A stretch of 64,000 nucleotides of DNA from JACDCA01 sp963810305 (GCA_963810305.1 CAWEMY010000011.1:617762-681761); one strand, 5' to 3'. Positions 44,916-53,765 are shown, counted from the first letter of the stretch. Notes: generated from the letters alone by a model not told the origin. A program made the numbers and translations.

Positions 44916-46286
44916 ATGCCGGCGCGGATCCTCCTGATAGATGACGATGCCGGCATCCGCGAGTCGATGCGGATGCCGCTCGAATACGAGGGGTACGAGT
45001 ACGCCGCAGCGGCGTCGGCGGAAGAAGGGATCGGCGCGATTCAACGCGAGTCTCCCGACATCGTCTTCCTCGATATCAAGATGCCCGGCATGGACGGGCT
45101 CGAGGCGCTCACCCAGATCAAGGCGCTGGACGACGGGCTCCCTGTCGTCATGATTTCCGCGCATGGCAGCGCCGCCGTCGGCGCGGATGCCACGCGTCGC
45201 GGCGCGATCGATTTCATCGAGAAGCCGTTCGGCGCCGAACGATTGCTGGTCACGATCCGGAACGTCCTCAATCAATCGCGTCTGCGAGACGAAAACCGCT
45301 CGCTGAAGCGCGCCGTCGAGGCGCGTCATCAGATGGTGGGGGAGAGTGGTTCGCTTCGGCAGGTGTGGGATGCGATCAAGCGCGCCGCGCCGACCAACGC
45401 CACCGTGCTGTTGCTCGGCGAGAGCGGCGTTGGCAAGGAGCTGGTCGCGCGCTCGATTCACCGGAACAGCCTGCGCAGCCGGGAACGGTTCGTTCAGGTC
45501 AACTGCGCCGCGATCCCCGAGGAATTGATCGAATCCGAGCTCTTCGGCCACGAGAAGGGGTCATTTACCGGCGCCACAGAGAAGCAGATCGGCAAGTTCG
45601 AGCAGGCGGACAGGGGCACGATCTTTCTCGATGAGATCGGCGACATGAGCCCGAAGACGCAGGCCAAGGTGTTGCGCGTCCTTCAGGAGGGGGAGGTCGA
45701 GCGGCTCGGATCGGCGCGGACGATCAAGGTCGACGTCCGGGTCATCGCCGCCACCAACAAGGATCTCGACCAGGAGATCGAGAAGGGCACGTTCCGCGAG
45801 GACCTGTATTTCCGGCTGAGCGTGATCCCGATCCGGGTGCCGCCCTTGCGGGACCGCCGCGACGATATTCCCGCGCTCGTGCGGCACTTCGCGGACCTTT
45901 TCAGCCGCGAGCACAACCGCCGGCCGCAGCGGTTCACGCATGCCGCACTGGAGTTCATGCAGAAGGCCCGCTGGAAGGGAAATGTCAGGGAGCTGCGCAA
46001 CACCGTCGAGCGGCTCATCATCATGACCCCCCGCGACATGATCGATGTGGACGATCTGCGCGATATCGTCCGGCTCGAACCCAAACCGGCAAGCGGCGAG
46101 AACGACAAGGAGCGCCCCGGGACGTTGCGCGAGTTCAAAGAGGTCGCGGAGCGTGCGTTTCTTGTCGACAAGCTGCGTGAGCACAACTGGAACATCTCGA
46201 AGACTGCCGAAGTCATCGGTACGCCCCGAAGCAACCTCTATAAGAAGCTCGAACAATACGGGATCAGTCAGGAGAATGACAGCTAG
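44916..46286 (+). CDS. NtrC-family sigma-54 response regulator
   Basis: The 456-residue protein has a receiver domain (phospho-acceptor Asp53 in FLDIKMPG). An AAA+ sigma-54 activator domain follows, with Walker A LGESGVGKELVA, the sigma-54-contact loop GSFTGA, and Walker B TIFLDEIGDM. The C-terminal Fis-type HTH is NWNISKTAEVIGTPRSNLYKKLEQYGI. It would open sigma-54 promoters after phosphorylation; the partner kinase is not in the window. The receiver plus the NLYKKL ending places it near the NtrX type. It is probably co-transcribed with the DegP-like gene. Confidence 0.9.
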   Translation: MPARILLIDDDAGIRESMRMPLEYEGYEYAAAASAEEGIGAIQRESPDIVFLDIKMPGMDGLEALTQIKALDDGLPVVMISAHGSAAVGADATRRGAIDFIEKPFGAERLLVTIRNVLNQSRLRDENRSLKRAVEARHQMVGESGSLRQVWDAIKRAAPTNATVLLLGESGVGKELVARSIHRNSLRSRERFVQVNCAAIPEELIESELFGHEKGSFTGATEKQIGKFEQADRGTIFLDEIGDMSPKTQAKVLRVLQEGEVERLGSARTIKVDVRVIAATNKDLDQEIEKGTFREDLYFRLSVIPIRVPPLRDRRDDIPALVRHFADLFSREHNRRPQRFTHAALEFMQKARWKGNVRELRNTVERLIIMTPRDMIDVDDLRDIVRLEPKPASGENDKERPGTLREFKEVAERAFLVDKLREHNWNISKTAEVIGTPRSNLYKKLEQYGISQENDS

Positions 46287-46329
46287 TCAATGATCAGTAG
46301 ACAGTAGTCAGTGAAAGCACCTCGGCCCA

Positions 46330-46358
46330 TTGATCACTGGCGACTGATGATTGATAAT
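46330..46358 (+). promoter_or_regulatory. Predicted sigma-70 promoter of rnpB
   Basis: TTGATC (46330-46335), a 17-nt spacer, and GATAAT (46353-46358). The predicted start near 46365-46366 coincides with the 5' strand of the RNase P P1 helix. Confidence 0.7.
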
Positions 46359-46388
46359 TGTCTTTCCGCCGCAGTGGGCCAGACGATC

Positions 46389-46424
46389 GTCCTTCGACTC
46401 GCCCCTTCGGGGCTCGCTCAGGAC
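46389..46424. repeat. CTTCGACTC..GCTCGCTCAGG palindrome, copy 1 in rnpB P3
   Basis: GTCCTTCGACTCGCCCCTTC continuing into GGGGCTCGCTCAGGACAGG. It is nearly the same unit as that at 12060-12148. Confidence 0.8.
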
Positions 46425-46440
46425 AGGTCCGCAAGCAGAT

Positions 46441-46484
46441 CCTGAGCTTGCCCTGAGCGAGCCTCGAAGAGGCGAGTCGAAGGG
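46441..46484. repeat. Same palindrome family, inverted copy 2 in rnpB P3
   Basis: CCTGAGCTTG followed by CCCTGAGCGAGCCTC, a short loop, and GGCGAGTCGAAGGG. It pairs with copy 1 and so extends P3 instead of breaking it. Confidence 0.8.
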
Positions 46485-46583
46485 AGGAAAGTCCGAACTC
46501 CGCAGGGCAGTGCGCCGGGTAACTCCCGGTCGGGGCAACTCGAAGGACTAGTGGCACAGAAAACACACCGCCGATCCGGTGGA

Positions 46584-46601
46584 GGCCGGCTTTAGCCGGC
46601 C
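46584..46601. repeat. GGCCGGCTTTAGCCGGCC in the P12-equivalent hairpin of rnpB
   Basis: Identical 18-nt palindrome to the one inside the epimerase gene at 20681-20698, placed at the tip of a variable hairpin. Confidence 0.85.
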
Positions 46602-46785
46602 TTGCCGGAGGTAAGGGTGAAAAGGTGCGGTAAGAGCGCACCGCGCCGGTGGCAACATCGGTGGCAGGCAAAACCCCGCACGGAGCAAGGCCAAATAGGG
46701 AGACGCTACAGGACGGCCCGTCCAAAGTCTCCGGGTAGGCTGCTTGACCCCTCCAGTAATGGTGGGGCTAGAGGAATGATCGTTA

Positions 46786-46822
46786 CCCTGAGCGAGGCTC
46801 CGTAAGGAGCCGAGTCGAAGGG
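46786..46822. repeat. CCCTGAGCGAGGCTCC..GGAGCCGAGTCGAAGGG hairpin in rnpB P19
   Basis: A 37-nt imperfect inverted repeat with a GTAA loop in the position of P19, of the same family as copies at 46389 and 12060. Confidence 0.8.
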
Positions 46823-46839
46823 GACAGAATTCGGCTTAC

Positions 46840-46861
46840 GGCCCGCTGCGGCGGGCTTTTT
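46840..46861 (+). terminator. rnpB terminator
   Basis: GCCCGCTGCGGCGGGC hairpin followed by TTTTT. The 3' strand of P1 is shared with this hairpin, so P1 pairing and termination use the same bases. Confidence 0.85.
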
Positions 46862-46936
46862 CATTTCCAGAGAACTTTCCCCGATTTCTTTCGTCTCATG
46901 GCTATGTTGGTATTCTATAGAGGTGCCACATCAACC

Positions 46937-47263
46937 ATGAAATATCCCAGGCTCAGCTTTGGCGCGGTGTCGATTCTCCACGCGGTTGCGGACGGGAGCC
47001 GGTTCGGCTTCGACATCATGTCCGCGACCGGCCTGACGAGTGGGACGGTCTATCCAACGCTCGACCGCCTGGAGCAACTCCGCCTCCTCAAATCCCGATG
47101 GGAGGAGGAAGCGATTGCGCATCGCGAAGGGCGTCCGGCGCGGCGGTACTTTCATCTGACCGGGAAGGGGGCGACCGTGCTGCGTGAGGCGCTGTCACGA
47201 TACCGGAACCTGCGTCCGATCACGATCGATCCCGCAACATTCGAACCGGACGGCGGCTCATGA
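46937..47263 (+). CDS. PadR-family transcriptional regulator
   Basis: I choose ATG 46937 (108 residues), which matches the usual PadR N-terminus (PRLSFGAVSILHAVADGSRFGFDIM); an in-frame ATG at 46898 would add 13 unlikely residues. The winged helix is clear: TSGTVYPTLDRLEQLRLLKSRWEEE, then RRYFHLTGKG. PadR proteins repress neighbouring genes until a ligand binds. The stop overlaps the start of an ADOP permease as ATGA. PadR-ADOP pairs are a hallmark of Acidobacteriota, so it probably controls this transporter. Confidence 0.9.
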   Translation: MKYPRLSFGAVSILHAVADGSRFGFDIMSATGLTSGTVYPTLDRLEQLRLLKSRWEEEAIAHREGRPARRYFHLTGKGATVLREALSRYRNLRPITIDPATFEPDGGS

Positions 47264-49911
47264 CGTTGCGCGTCGTTCTGGCGATCGTGGCTCTCTGCGC
47301 GTGGCTCGTACCCTCGTCGCGGCGCGGAACCTGGCGCGCTCAGTGGCGGGCGGACCTCTGGCACTACTGGCAATGGCTGGGGCGTGACGGAAGCCGGTCG
47401 AAATTGCTGCGCATGTTCGCGCTCTACGCCCGCGCGGCGGGATGTCTCCCTCACGCTGTCTTTCTCCGCATGAACGAATGGAGCCTCACGATGCTGTCCC
47501 ACGACCTCAGGTTCGCGTGGCGGATGTTGATCCGGCGGCCCGCGTTCACGCTGGTTGCTGTTCTGGTGCTCGGGCTGGGTATCGGTGCGAACGCAACGAT
47601 TTTCAGCTGGGTGGAATCGATAATCCTGAACCCTCTGCCTGGCGTGGACTCGTCGCAACTCGTCGCGCTGCACGGCCAATCGACGTCGCGGGACGATCTG
47701 AGCTTCTCCTATCCAAACTTCACGGATCTTCGGAGCGCTCGACCCGACGGGATCGAAGACATGATCGCCTTTCGGGGTGTGCCGATGAACCTGCGCGGCA
47801 GTGGTGATCCGCGCCGCGTCTGGGGGCAACTCGTCACCGCGAATTTCTTCGACGTTCTCCGGGTGCGACCGGTGCTCGGTCGCGGGTTCGTCGACGCGGA
47901 TGCCTCTGGCAAAGACAAAGAGGCCGTCGTGGTTCTCGGACATCACGCCTGGCTGCGGCTTTTTGCGGCGGATCCGTCGATCGTCGGCAAGTCGATCACC
48001 CTCAACGCACGCCCGTTCACTGTGATCGGCGTCGCGCCCGAAGGTTTTCGCGGGACGATGGCCGCGCTGTCGCTGGATGTGTTTGTGCCGATCACGATGC
48101 AGCGCGCGTTCATGTCGGGGGATCGCTTGCCCCAGCGCGGAAGCTCATTCCTGCAAGTCATTGGACGGCTCCAGCGCGGTTCGTCGCTGGAGCAGGCGCA
48201 GGCGTCTCTGGAGGTCGTCGCCGCCCGGCTCGCGGCAGATCACGAACAGAACGAGGGCAAGACGATCATTGCGAAGCCACTGTGGCGGGACGGAGCGGCC
48301 GGGCTGATGCTGCCGGTGATGGCGACCCTGATGGCGGTCGTCGGCACCGTCCTGCTGATTGCGTGCGCGAACCTCGCCGGGTTGCTGCTCGCGCGGGCGA
48401 GCGGCCGACAGCGTGAAGTCGCGGTTCGCCTCGCGGTTGGGGCCAGCCGTGGCCGTCTGGTCCGTCAACTGCTGCTCGAGAGCCTGCTGCTGGCCGCGGC
48501 CGGCGGATTGATGGGCGTTCTGCTCGCGATCTGGACGTCGGGTGGACTGATGGCTCTGATGCCGCGGACGCCTTTTCCGATTGCGTTCGACGCGTCGGTG
48601 AATGCGCGGGTGATCGGCTTCGCGGTACTCCTCACGACCCTGACCTCCGTTGCGTTCGGCCTGCTGCCAGCGCTTCGAGCCTCACGGCCGGACCTCACGA
48701 CCGCCTTGAAAAACGCGGCCGGAACGGTCAGCGGAAGCGGATCTCGAGGGCGGATACGCAGCGCCCTGGTCGTCGTGCAGGTCGCGCTCTCGCTCCTGCT
48801 CCTCGTGGCCGCGGCACTCTTCGTGCGCGGGCTGGACCATGCAAGGACGCAGGACCCGGGATTCGGAATCCGGACTGGTGTGATAGCGGCGCTCGATCTC
48901 CTGCCGAACGGCTACGACGCCGCGCGAGGGACCACCTTCCAAACGACGCTTCTGTCGCGTGTGACAGCGCTGCCCGGCGTCGAGTCGGCCACGATCGCTC
49001 ACGCGATGCCGCTCGATATCGGCTCCGGCAGCAACATGGCCGTCGTGGTCGACGGCTATCAGGCGGCGGCGGGGGAAGAGATCGACGTCCACTACAACCG
49101 CATCGGTCCACGCTATTTCGAAACAATGCGCATACCGCTTGTCGCTGGTCGAGCAATCGATGATGGGGATGTCGAGGGACGGCAGCTCTCGGTGGTCATC
49201 AACGAAACCATGGCGCGCAGGTACTGGCCGGGAGAGTCTCCGCTCGGCAGGACGGTGCGGTTCGGCTCCGGGCCCGCGACTGTCGTCGGTATCGCCCGCG
49301 ACGGCAAGTACGGCCAGCTCACCGAAAAGCCCCGCAACTTCATGTACGTCCCGCTCGCGCAATATTTCCGACACGACGCGCTGCTGATCGTCCGCACCGC
49401 CGGCGACCCTGCACCGGTCATCCCCGGCATCCATGGCGCAGTGAAGGAGATCGATCCAAACCTTCCGGTGTTCGACGTTCGGACGGTGGTCGAGCACATG
49501 ACCATGAGCGTATTCATTCCGCGAATTGCGAGCACGCTACTTGGCCTGTTCGGCACGCTGGCGCTGCTTCTCGCCGTCGTCGGCCTCTATAGTGTGATCA
49601 CCTATACGGTCGCGCAGCGCACGCGCGAGATTGGCGTGCGGCTGGCGATGGGCGCCACACGCGGCCAGATCCTCGGGCTCGTTTTGCGGCAGGGAATGAT
49701 CCTCACCGTCATCGGCATATTGATCGGCGCGGCGCTCGCCGCGGCCGCCGCACAGGCGCTGCGATCCCAGTTGATGGGTGTGGCCCCGACCGACACGCTC
49801 AGCTTTGCCGTTCCGATCACATTTCTGTTTGCGATCGCCCTGCTGGCGTGTGTGATACCGGCTCGCCGCGCCACCCGGCTCGATCCGGTGCGCGCGTTGC
49901 GGCTGGAGTAA
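47260..49911 (+). CDS. ADOP/MacB-like ABC transporter permease
   Basis: The 883-residue protein begins with a cytoplasmic extension, then DLRFAWRMLIRRPAFTLVAVLVLGLGIGANATIF, the typical start of 'acidobacterial duplicated orphan permease' proteins. Two MacB-type halves follow. Each has a periplasmic core (GRGFVDADASGKDKEAVVVLG; AGRAIDDGDVEGRQLSVVIN) and a set of membrane helices, including LVACVIPARRATRLDPVRALR-like ends. No ATPase gene is adjacent, as usual for orphan permeases of this group. Function unproven: such proteins may act in mechanotransmission or efflux with an unlinked ATPase. Confidence 0.88.
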   Translation: MTLRVVLAIVALCAWLVPSSRRGTWRAQWRADLWHYWQWLGRDGSRSKLLRMFALYARAAGCLPHAVFLRMNEWSLTMLSHDLRFAWRMLIRRPAFTLVAVLVLGLGIGANATIFSWVESIILNPLPGVDSSQLVALHGQSTSRDDLSFSYPNFTDLRSARPDGIEDMIAFRGVPMNLRGSGDPRRVWGQLVTANFFDVLRVRPVLGRGFVDADASGKDKEAVVVLGHHAWLRLFAADPSIVGKSITLNARPFTVIGVAPEGFRGTMAALSLDVFVPITMQRAFMSGDRLPQRGSSFLQVIGRLQRGSSLEQAQASLEVVAARLAADHEQNEGKTIIAKPLWRDGAAGLMLPVMATLMAVVGTVLLIACANLAGLLLARASGRQREVAVRLAVGASRGRLVRQLLLESLLLAAAGGLMGVLLAIWTSGGLMALMPRTPFPIAFDASVNARVIGFAVLLTTLTSVAFGLLPALRASRPDLTTALKNAAGTVSGSGSRGRIRSALVVVQVALSLLLLVAAALFVRGLDHARTQDPGFGIRTGVIAALDLLPNGYDAARGTTFQTTLLSRVTALPGVESATIAHAMPLDIGSGSNMAVVVDGYQAAAGEEIDVHYNRIGPRYFETMRIPLVAGRAIDDGDVEGRQLSVVINETMARRYWPGESPLGRTVRFGSGPATVVGIARDGKYGQLTEKPRNFMYVPLAQYFRHDALLIVRTAGDPAPVIPGIHGAVKEIDPNLPVFDVRTVVEHMTMSVFIPRIASTLLGLFGTLALLLAVVGLYSVITYTVAQRTREIGVRLAMGATRGQILGLVLRQGMILTVIGILIGAALAAAAAQALRSQLMGVAPTDTLSFAVPITFLFAIALLACVIPARRATRLDPVRALRLE

Positions 49912-49991
49912 CCGCACGGAGTGCTAGAATCTTCGAGAGAAGCGCGAGGTCGAATGCACCGCTACTTGACCGCCGGCTTTCATCCGAACAT

Positions 49992-50945
49992 ATGTCGACA
50001 TACCTCGTCACCGGAGGCGCGGGCTTCATCGGCTCCCACCTCGCCGAAGAACTTGCGACCCGCGGCCACACGGTCCGGATCGCGGACTCGCTGATCACCG
50101 GAAAGCGCAGCAACATCGAGCACCTGGCCGGCGTCGACTTCCGCCACGGTGATCTGGCGGATCTCGACTTCGCACGCGACGTCGTGACGGGATGCGAATA
50201 CGTGCTGCACGAGGCGGCGATCCCGTCGGTCGCTCGTTCGGTCGTCGATCCGGTGACCTCGCATCGCGCCAACGTCGACGCAACTCTGAACGTACTGGTT
50301 GCGGCGCGCGAAGCGGGCGTCCAGCGCGTTGTGTTTGCGGGGTCGTCGTCGGTATACGGCGATACGGCGGTGTTGCCGAAGCGGGAGACGATGCCGGTCA
50401 ATCCACTCTCGCCGTACGCGCTGCAAAAAGCCATCGGCGAGCAATACCTGCATCTCTTCAGCTCGCTTTACGGACTGTCTACGGTTACGACTCGGTACTT
50501 CAACGTGTTCGGCCCGCGGCAGGATCCGTCATCGGCATACTCCGGTGTGATTTCGCAGTTCGCCACCGCGCTTCTCCAGAATCGGCCGCCAACGATCTAC
50601 GGCGATGGGGAACAGACGCGCGATTTCACATACATTGCGAATGTGGTCGACGGTGTGTTGCGTGCCTGCTCGGTACCTGCCGCGGACGGACAGACGTTCA
50701 ACGTTGCCACGAACTGCCGCGTGTCATTGAACGAACTGTTCCAGAGGATGAAGGCGCTCGTCGGCGCGTCAGTTGACGTCATTTATGAGGCGGCGCGTCT
50801 TGGGGATGTCCGGCACTCACAAGCCGACATCAGCAAGGCGAAAGAAGTTCTCGAGTATGAACCTCGAGTCTCACTCGACGAAGGGCTGAGTCGGACGATC
50901 GAGTGGTACCGTGCGTCGACGCCCGCTGAGGTTACTGATTCGTAA
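49992..50945 (+). CDS. NAD-dependent nucleotide-sugar epimerase (UDP-GlcNAc/Glc 4-epimerase type)
   Basis: ATG 49992 opens directly with the dinucleotide motif YLVTGGAGFIGSHLAEEL (317 residues). The catalytic YxxxK is in SPYALQKAIGEQYL with the preceding SSSVYGD. TRYFNVFGPRQDPSSAYSGVI is typical of the WbpP/GalE-like group. It would interconvert UDP-sugars for cell-surface glycans. The gene is isolated from the main glycan cluster but may supply it. Confidence 0.88.
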   Translation: MSTYLVTGGAGFIGSHLAEELATRGHTVRIADSLITGKRSNIEHLAGVDFRHGDLADLDFARDVVTGCEYVLHEAAIPSVARSVVDPVTSHRANVDATLNVLVAAREAGVQRVVFAGSSSVYGDTAVLPKRETMPVNPLSPYALQKAIGEQYLHLFSSLYGLSTVTTRYFNVFGPRQDPSSAYSGVISQFATALLQNRPPTIYGDGEQTRDFTYIANVVDGVLRACSVPAADGQTFNVATNCRVSLNELFQRMKALVGASVDVIYEAARLGDVRHSQADISKAKEVLEYEPRVSLDEGLSRTIEWYRASTPAEVTDS

Positions 50946-50983
50946 TTGAGCCAACCGGCCCCGCCTTTGCACTAAGGGCCGGC

Positions 50984-52084
50984 ATGTGCAACGCACGGGT
51001 TGCCTCGCTCGTTTTTGCGGCCATTCTGGCGGTTTCCTGCAGCGATTCGCCATCTGCGCCGGGGCCCGTGCCGTCCCCATCGCCGCAGCCGCCGCCGACA
51101 CAGCCATCGCCGCCGCCGCAGCCGCCGCCTCAGCCCCCGCCGCCTCAGCCCCCGCCGCCAGCGCCACAGCCGCCGGGTCGGGCCCTTACCGGCATCGCAG
51201 TCAATGCCGTAACGGATGCGCCAATTGCGTCAGGAATGGTTCGGGTCGACGGTATTGGAGAAACGACCACCGCGGGGGACGGACGGTTCACGATTTCGAC
51301 TAGCGATCCCGAGCAAGTCAGAGAAGTGAGAATCTCATCGGGAGCGACAGTGGAGCGAGTTACTCACATGCGCGTGCCAGGGCCGGAGGCGCGGGTGACG
51401 CTGATGCCCAACGCGCTCGACCTTCGCGCGTTCAACGAGATGTTCCGTCATAGCGGCAGCCTCGCCCGCTGGACGTCGGCGCCGCGCGTGGTCGTCCAGT
51501 CGCGCGTCCTTCAATTCACCGGTCTCGACAGCGTCGAATACGTGGCGCTCGGCGCGATGATGAGCGGCTCGGAGTTCTCCGGACTGATGACCGATCTCAA
51601 TTACGGCCTGCCTCAGATCACTGGTAATACGTTTGCCGGATTTGCCGGCGAGCAGCTCGAAGAGGCGGCGGCTGGCGAGCGTGTCTCGTTGATGCGCGAC
51701 CGCACGATCGTCATCGCGCGGATGGAAGGGCTCACCGCCGCGACCGGCTTCTGGGGCTACTCGAGATGGGGCATCACCGGATCGGGTGAAGTGGTGAGCG
51801 GCATCATCATGCTCGATCGCGACTTCGATACGTCGGGGAGTAACTATCGCCGGTCGCTGCGTATCCACGAGCTCGGACATGCTCTCGGCTACAACCACGT
51901 TACGGCGGTTGAGTCGGTGATGAACGCCAACGCCAGGCTCGAGCCGAACGCGTTCGATCGTGATGCGTCGCGCCTGGCATTCATGCGTCCGCCGCTGAAT
52001 CGGTCGCCTGACATCGATCCGGATCCGTTCTCGGTCAACCTGCGGGCTCCCTCAGAGGGACTGATCTGGAGAGGAGATCGCTGA
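50984..52084 (+). CDS. Lipoprotein with metzincin-type metalloprotease motif
   Basis: The 366-residue product has a lipoprotein signal (AAILAVSCSDS). A roughly 45-residue Pro/Gln linker follows (PPQPPPQPPPPQ pattern), then a carboxypeptidase-regulatory-like beta domain (GIAVNAVTDAPIASGMVRV). The C-terminal domain carries HELGHALGYNH, the HExxHxxGxxH zinc site of metzincins, and the Met-turn is likely VMNANARL. It is probably an outer-membrane-anchored or secreted protease; the substrate is unknown. Confidence 0.75.
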   Translation: MCNARVASLVFAAILAVSCSDSPSAPGPVPSPSPQPPPTQPSPPPQPPPQPPPPQPPPPAPQPPGRALTGIAVNAVTDAPIASGMVRVDGIGETTTAGDGRFTISTSDPEQVREVRISSGATVERVTHMRVPGPEARVTLMPNALDLRAFNEMFRHSGSLARWTSAPRVVVQSRVLQFTGLDSVEYVALGAMMSGSEFSGLMTDLNYGLPQITGNTFAGFAGEQLEEAAAGERVSLMRDRTIVIARMEGLTAATGFWGYSRWGITGSGEVVSGIIMLDRDFDTSGSNYRRSLRIHELGHALGYNHVTAVESVMNANARLEPNAFDRDASRLAFMRPPLNRSPDIDPDPFSVNLRAPSEGLIWRGDR

Positions 52085-52122
52085 CCAATCCGCACGTCGC
52101 GTGGGCAGCAGACGCTGGCTGA

Positions 52123-52350
52123 TTCTCATACGAATCGCCGGTCAGCCTGTACGCCAATACGCAACTCGAGTTACGTGACCTCGCTCGACGTGAGTATGTG
52201 CTGACCCATAGCATCCGGGCGACAAGAGCGCGCCCGCGCGCCGCCGTCTACGACCGGCAGGACGCGTTCTTCATGCCACTCTGGGGTTTCTGGACGGTAG
52301 AGCGCCCGGGACCCACCATCCGCATTTACCGCCGAACGGACTCCTGGTAG
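52123..52350 (+). pseudogene. C-terminal remnant of a membrane glycosyltransferase-like gene
   Basis: An open stretch with no start codon reads SYESPVSLYANTQLEL, then DRQDAFFMPLWGFWTVERPG, then PTIRIYRRTDSW-stop. This looks like the soluble tail of a GT39-like protein. A stop lies directly upstream (52120-52122). No N-terminal part is present, so it is a fragment. The family call is tentative. Confidence 0.5.
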
Positions 52351-52778
52351 TCGCGCAACTCCAGTTGCGGCAGACCGCCATCGCTTTTGCGCGCGGTTGG
52401 TTCCCGCGGTTGACCGTCTGTCGTCCACTTCCCATCAACCTCGTTGTGCCTCGTATGCATCGACCGACGCAAGTGGTTTGCCTCGACCTATTTCCGCAGA
52501 CAGAGGCTGTTGATGGAATTCGGGCAGCACGCTTGCGATGCCCGGCCACGGCTGCCGTAACCGGCTTCATTAACGCGGCCCGACCTCTCGCGTGAGGATC
52601 GCCAGGCGGCAGCCGCTTACTCACTCGAAAAGCGACCGGAACAGCCTGCCTCGCCGAAGCGCGGAAGCGCGAAGGCGGGGAGCGCAAGCGAGTGAAGGTC
52701 GCCAGGCGGGGTGCCGCCTTCGCCAGGCTCCGGCGAGCCAAGGCAGGGGGCCCCGCCGATACGTAGATGGAGGACAGC
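52351..52778. other. Region without a recognised gene
   Basis: Short frames here show no domain I recognise. Two imperfect copies of GATCGCCAGGCGGCAGCCG / GGTCGCCAGGCGGGGTGCCG occur (near 52598 and 52699), between stretches of GC-rich GCGGAAGCGC words. It may be decayed DNA next to the remnant at 52123-52350. Confidence 0.5.
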
Positions 52779-53111
52779 ATGAATCGTCTCGGGCTCTTTC
52801 TGTGTGTGTGCATCGTGCTCGGAACCACCGCCGCGACTGCGGCGCAGGACAAGGCCAGGGAGAAACCGGCGAAGGCTTCGACGGCTTCGATCGCAACGGT
52901 GAACCTCAATACCGCGACGCAGGCGCAGCTCGAGACCCTGCCCGGCATCGGCGCCGCCGCGGCCAAACGAATCCTCGAGTACCGTCAGAAGAACGGCAAT
53001 TTCAAGAAAGTCGAGGAGCTGATGAACGTGAAGGGCATCGGCGAAAAGAGCTTTCTGAAACTCAAGCAGCACCTGACGGTAGGTGCGGCGGCGCCGGCTA
53101 CTGACAAGTGA
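52779..53111 (+). CDS. ComEA-like helix-hairpin-helix protein
   Basis: ATG 52779 follows GGAGGA at 52769-52774 (the earlier in-frame ATG at 52767 overlaps that site). The 110-residue product has a signal peptide (CIVLGTTAATAAQ). A HhH pair follows: VNLNTATQAQLETLPGIGAAAAKRIL and VEELMNVKGIGEKSFLKLKQHL. This is the layout of ComEA, which binds DNA in the periplasm during uptake. The neighbouring pseudopilin supports a DNA-uptake or type II secretion context. Confidence 0.85.
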   Translation: MNRLGLFLCVCIVLGTTAATAAQDKAREKPAKASTASIATVNLNTATQAQLETLPGIGAAAAKRILEYRQKNGNFKKVEELMNVKGIGEKSFLKLKQHLTVGAAAPATDK

Positions 53112-53169
53112 CGGGTGAGGGTCCGGTTCGAACGGGGAGCGGACCGGGCCCCGCACGTCGGTTCAGGTC

Positions 53170-53765
53170 ATGACTGAGAGATCAGCCCTCGGTGGAGGCG
53201 CCGGCTATTCGCTCATCGAATTGACGTGCGCGATGGCGCTGGCCGCGGCCCTCGTCGGGATCTCGATCCCCGCGACGCGCCATGCGCTCGACGAGATTCG
53301 CGCCGCCGCTGCCGCCCGGGATATGGCCGCGCGGATTGGACTCGCCCGACTCGAAGCGGCCAGGCGCTCGTCGGCGTTCGCGTATCGGTTCGTGCCCGCC
53401 GGCGCCGACTACCGGTTCACTCCGCACGCCGACGGCAATGACAACGGCGTGCGAACGATCGAGATCGCCGACGGCACCGATCTCACGCTGGCTGCCGCCG
53501 AGCGCCTCGCCGACAAACATTCAGGGGTCAGTTTTGGGCTGCTCGCCGGGCTGCCCGATCTCGATGGCTCACGGGGGAGCGAAGAGGGTGTACGTTTCGG
53601 TGTCGTCGCGCATCCTGACGCTGTCGCCGGATGGTACGGCCACGCCCGGGACGCTCTACGTACACGGCAGTCGCAGTCAGTACGCGGTCCGGGTACTTGG
53701 GCGCCACCGGCCGCACGCGGGTATTCCGCTACGACCCGGGCCTCGGCCGCTGGATCAGCAGGTGA
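53170..53765 (+). CDS. GspH/FimT-like minor pseudopilin (two frameshifts)
   Basis: The N-terminus is a type IV prepilin signal: GAG|YSLIELTCAMALAAALVGISIP, with the Glu at +5 after the cleavage site. The beta domain continues (ARDMAARIGLARLEAARRS, then DLTLAAAERLA), breaks frame at the GGGGG of 53573-53577, and again at the GGG of 53699-53701. Removing one G from each gives SRGAKRVYVSVSSRILTLSPDG, then SQYAVRVLGATGRTRVFRYD, then GRWISR-stop. The restored protein has about 197 residues. Probably a minor subunit of a type IV pilus or type II secretion machine. Confidence 0.8.

Larger units (their letters stand above)
46366..46854 (+). ncRNA. rnpB: RNase P RNA, bacterial type A, with repeat-expanded helices
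   Basis: All conserved blocks of type A RNase P RNA occur in order: GAGGAAAGTCCG (near 46484), GGACTAGTGGCACAGAAAAC, GGTAAGGGTGAAAAGGTGCG, the GTAAGAGCGCACCG hairpin, GGAGCAAGGCCAAATAGGG, TCCGGGTAGGCTGCTTGA and ACAGAATTCGGCTTA. P1 is closed by CCGCCGCAGTGGGCC (46366-46380) and GGCCCGCTGCGGCGG (46840-46854). The RNA is about 489 nt, longer than the usual 350-400, because P3, the P12-equivalent and P19 carry dispersed palindromes. It processes tRNA 5' ends with RnpA. Confidence 0.96.

Noticed and set aside
46294..46725. Minus-strand 143-residue open frame
   Set aside because: It lies across the RNase P RNA gene and shows no protein features.
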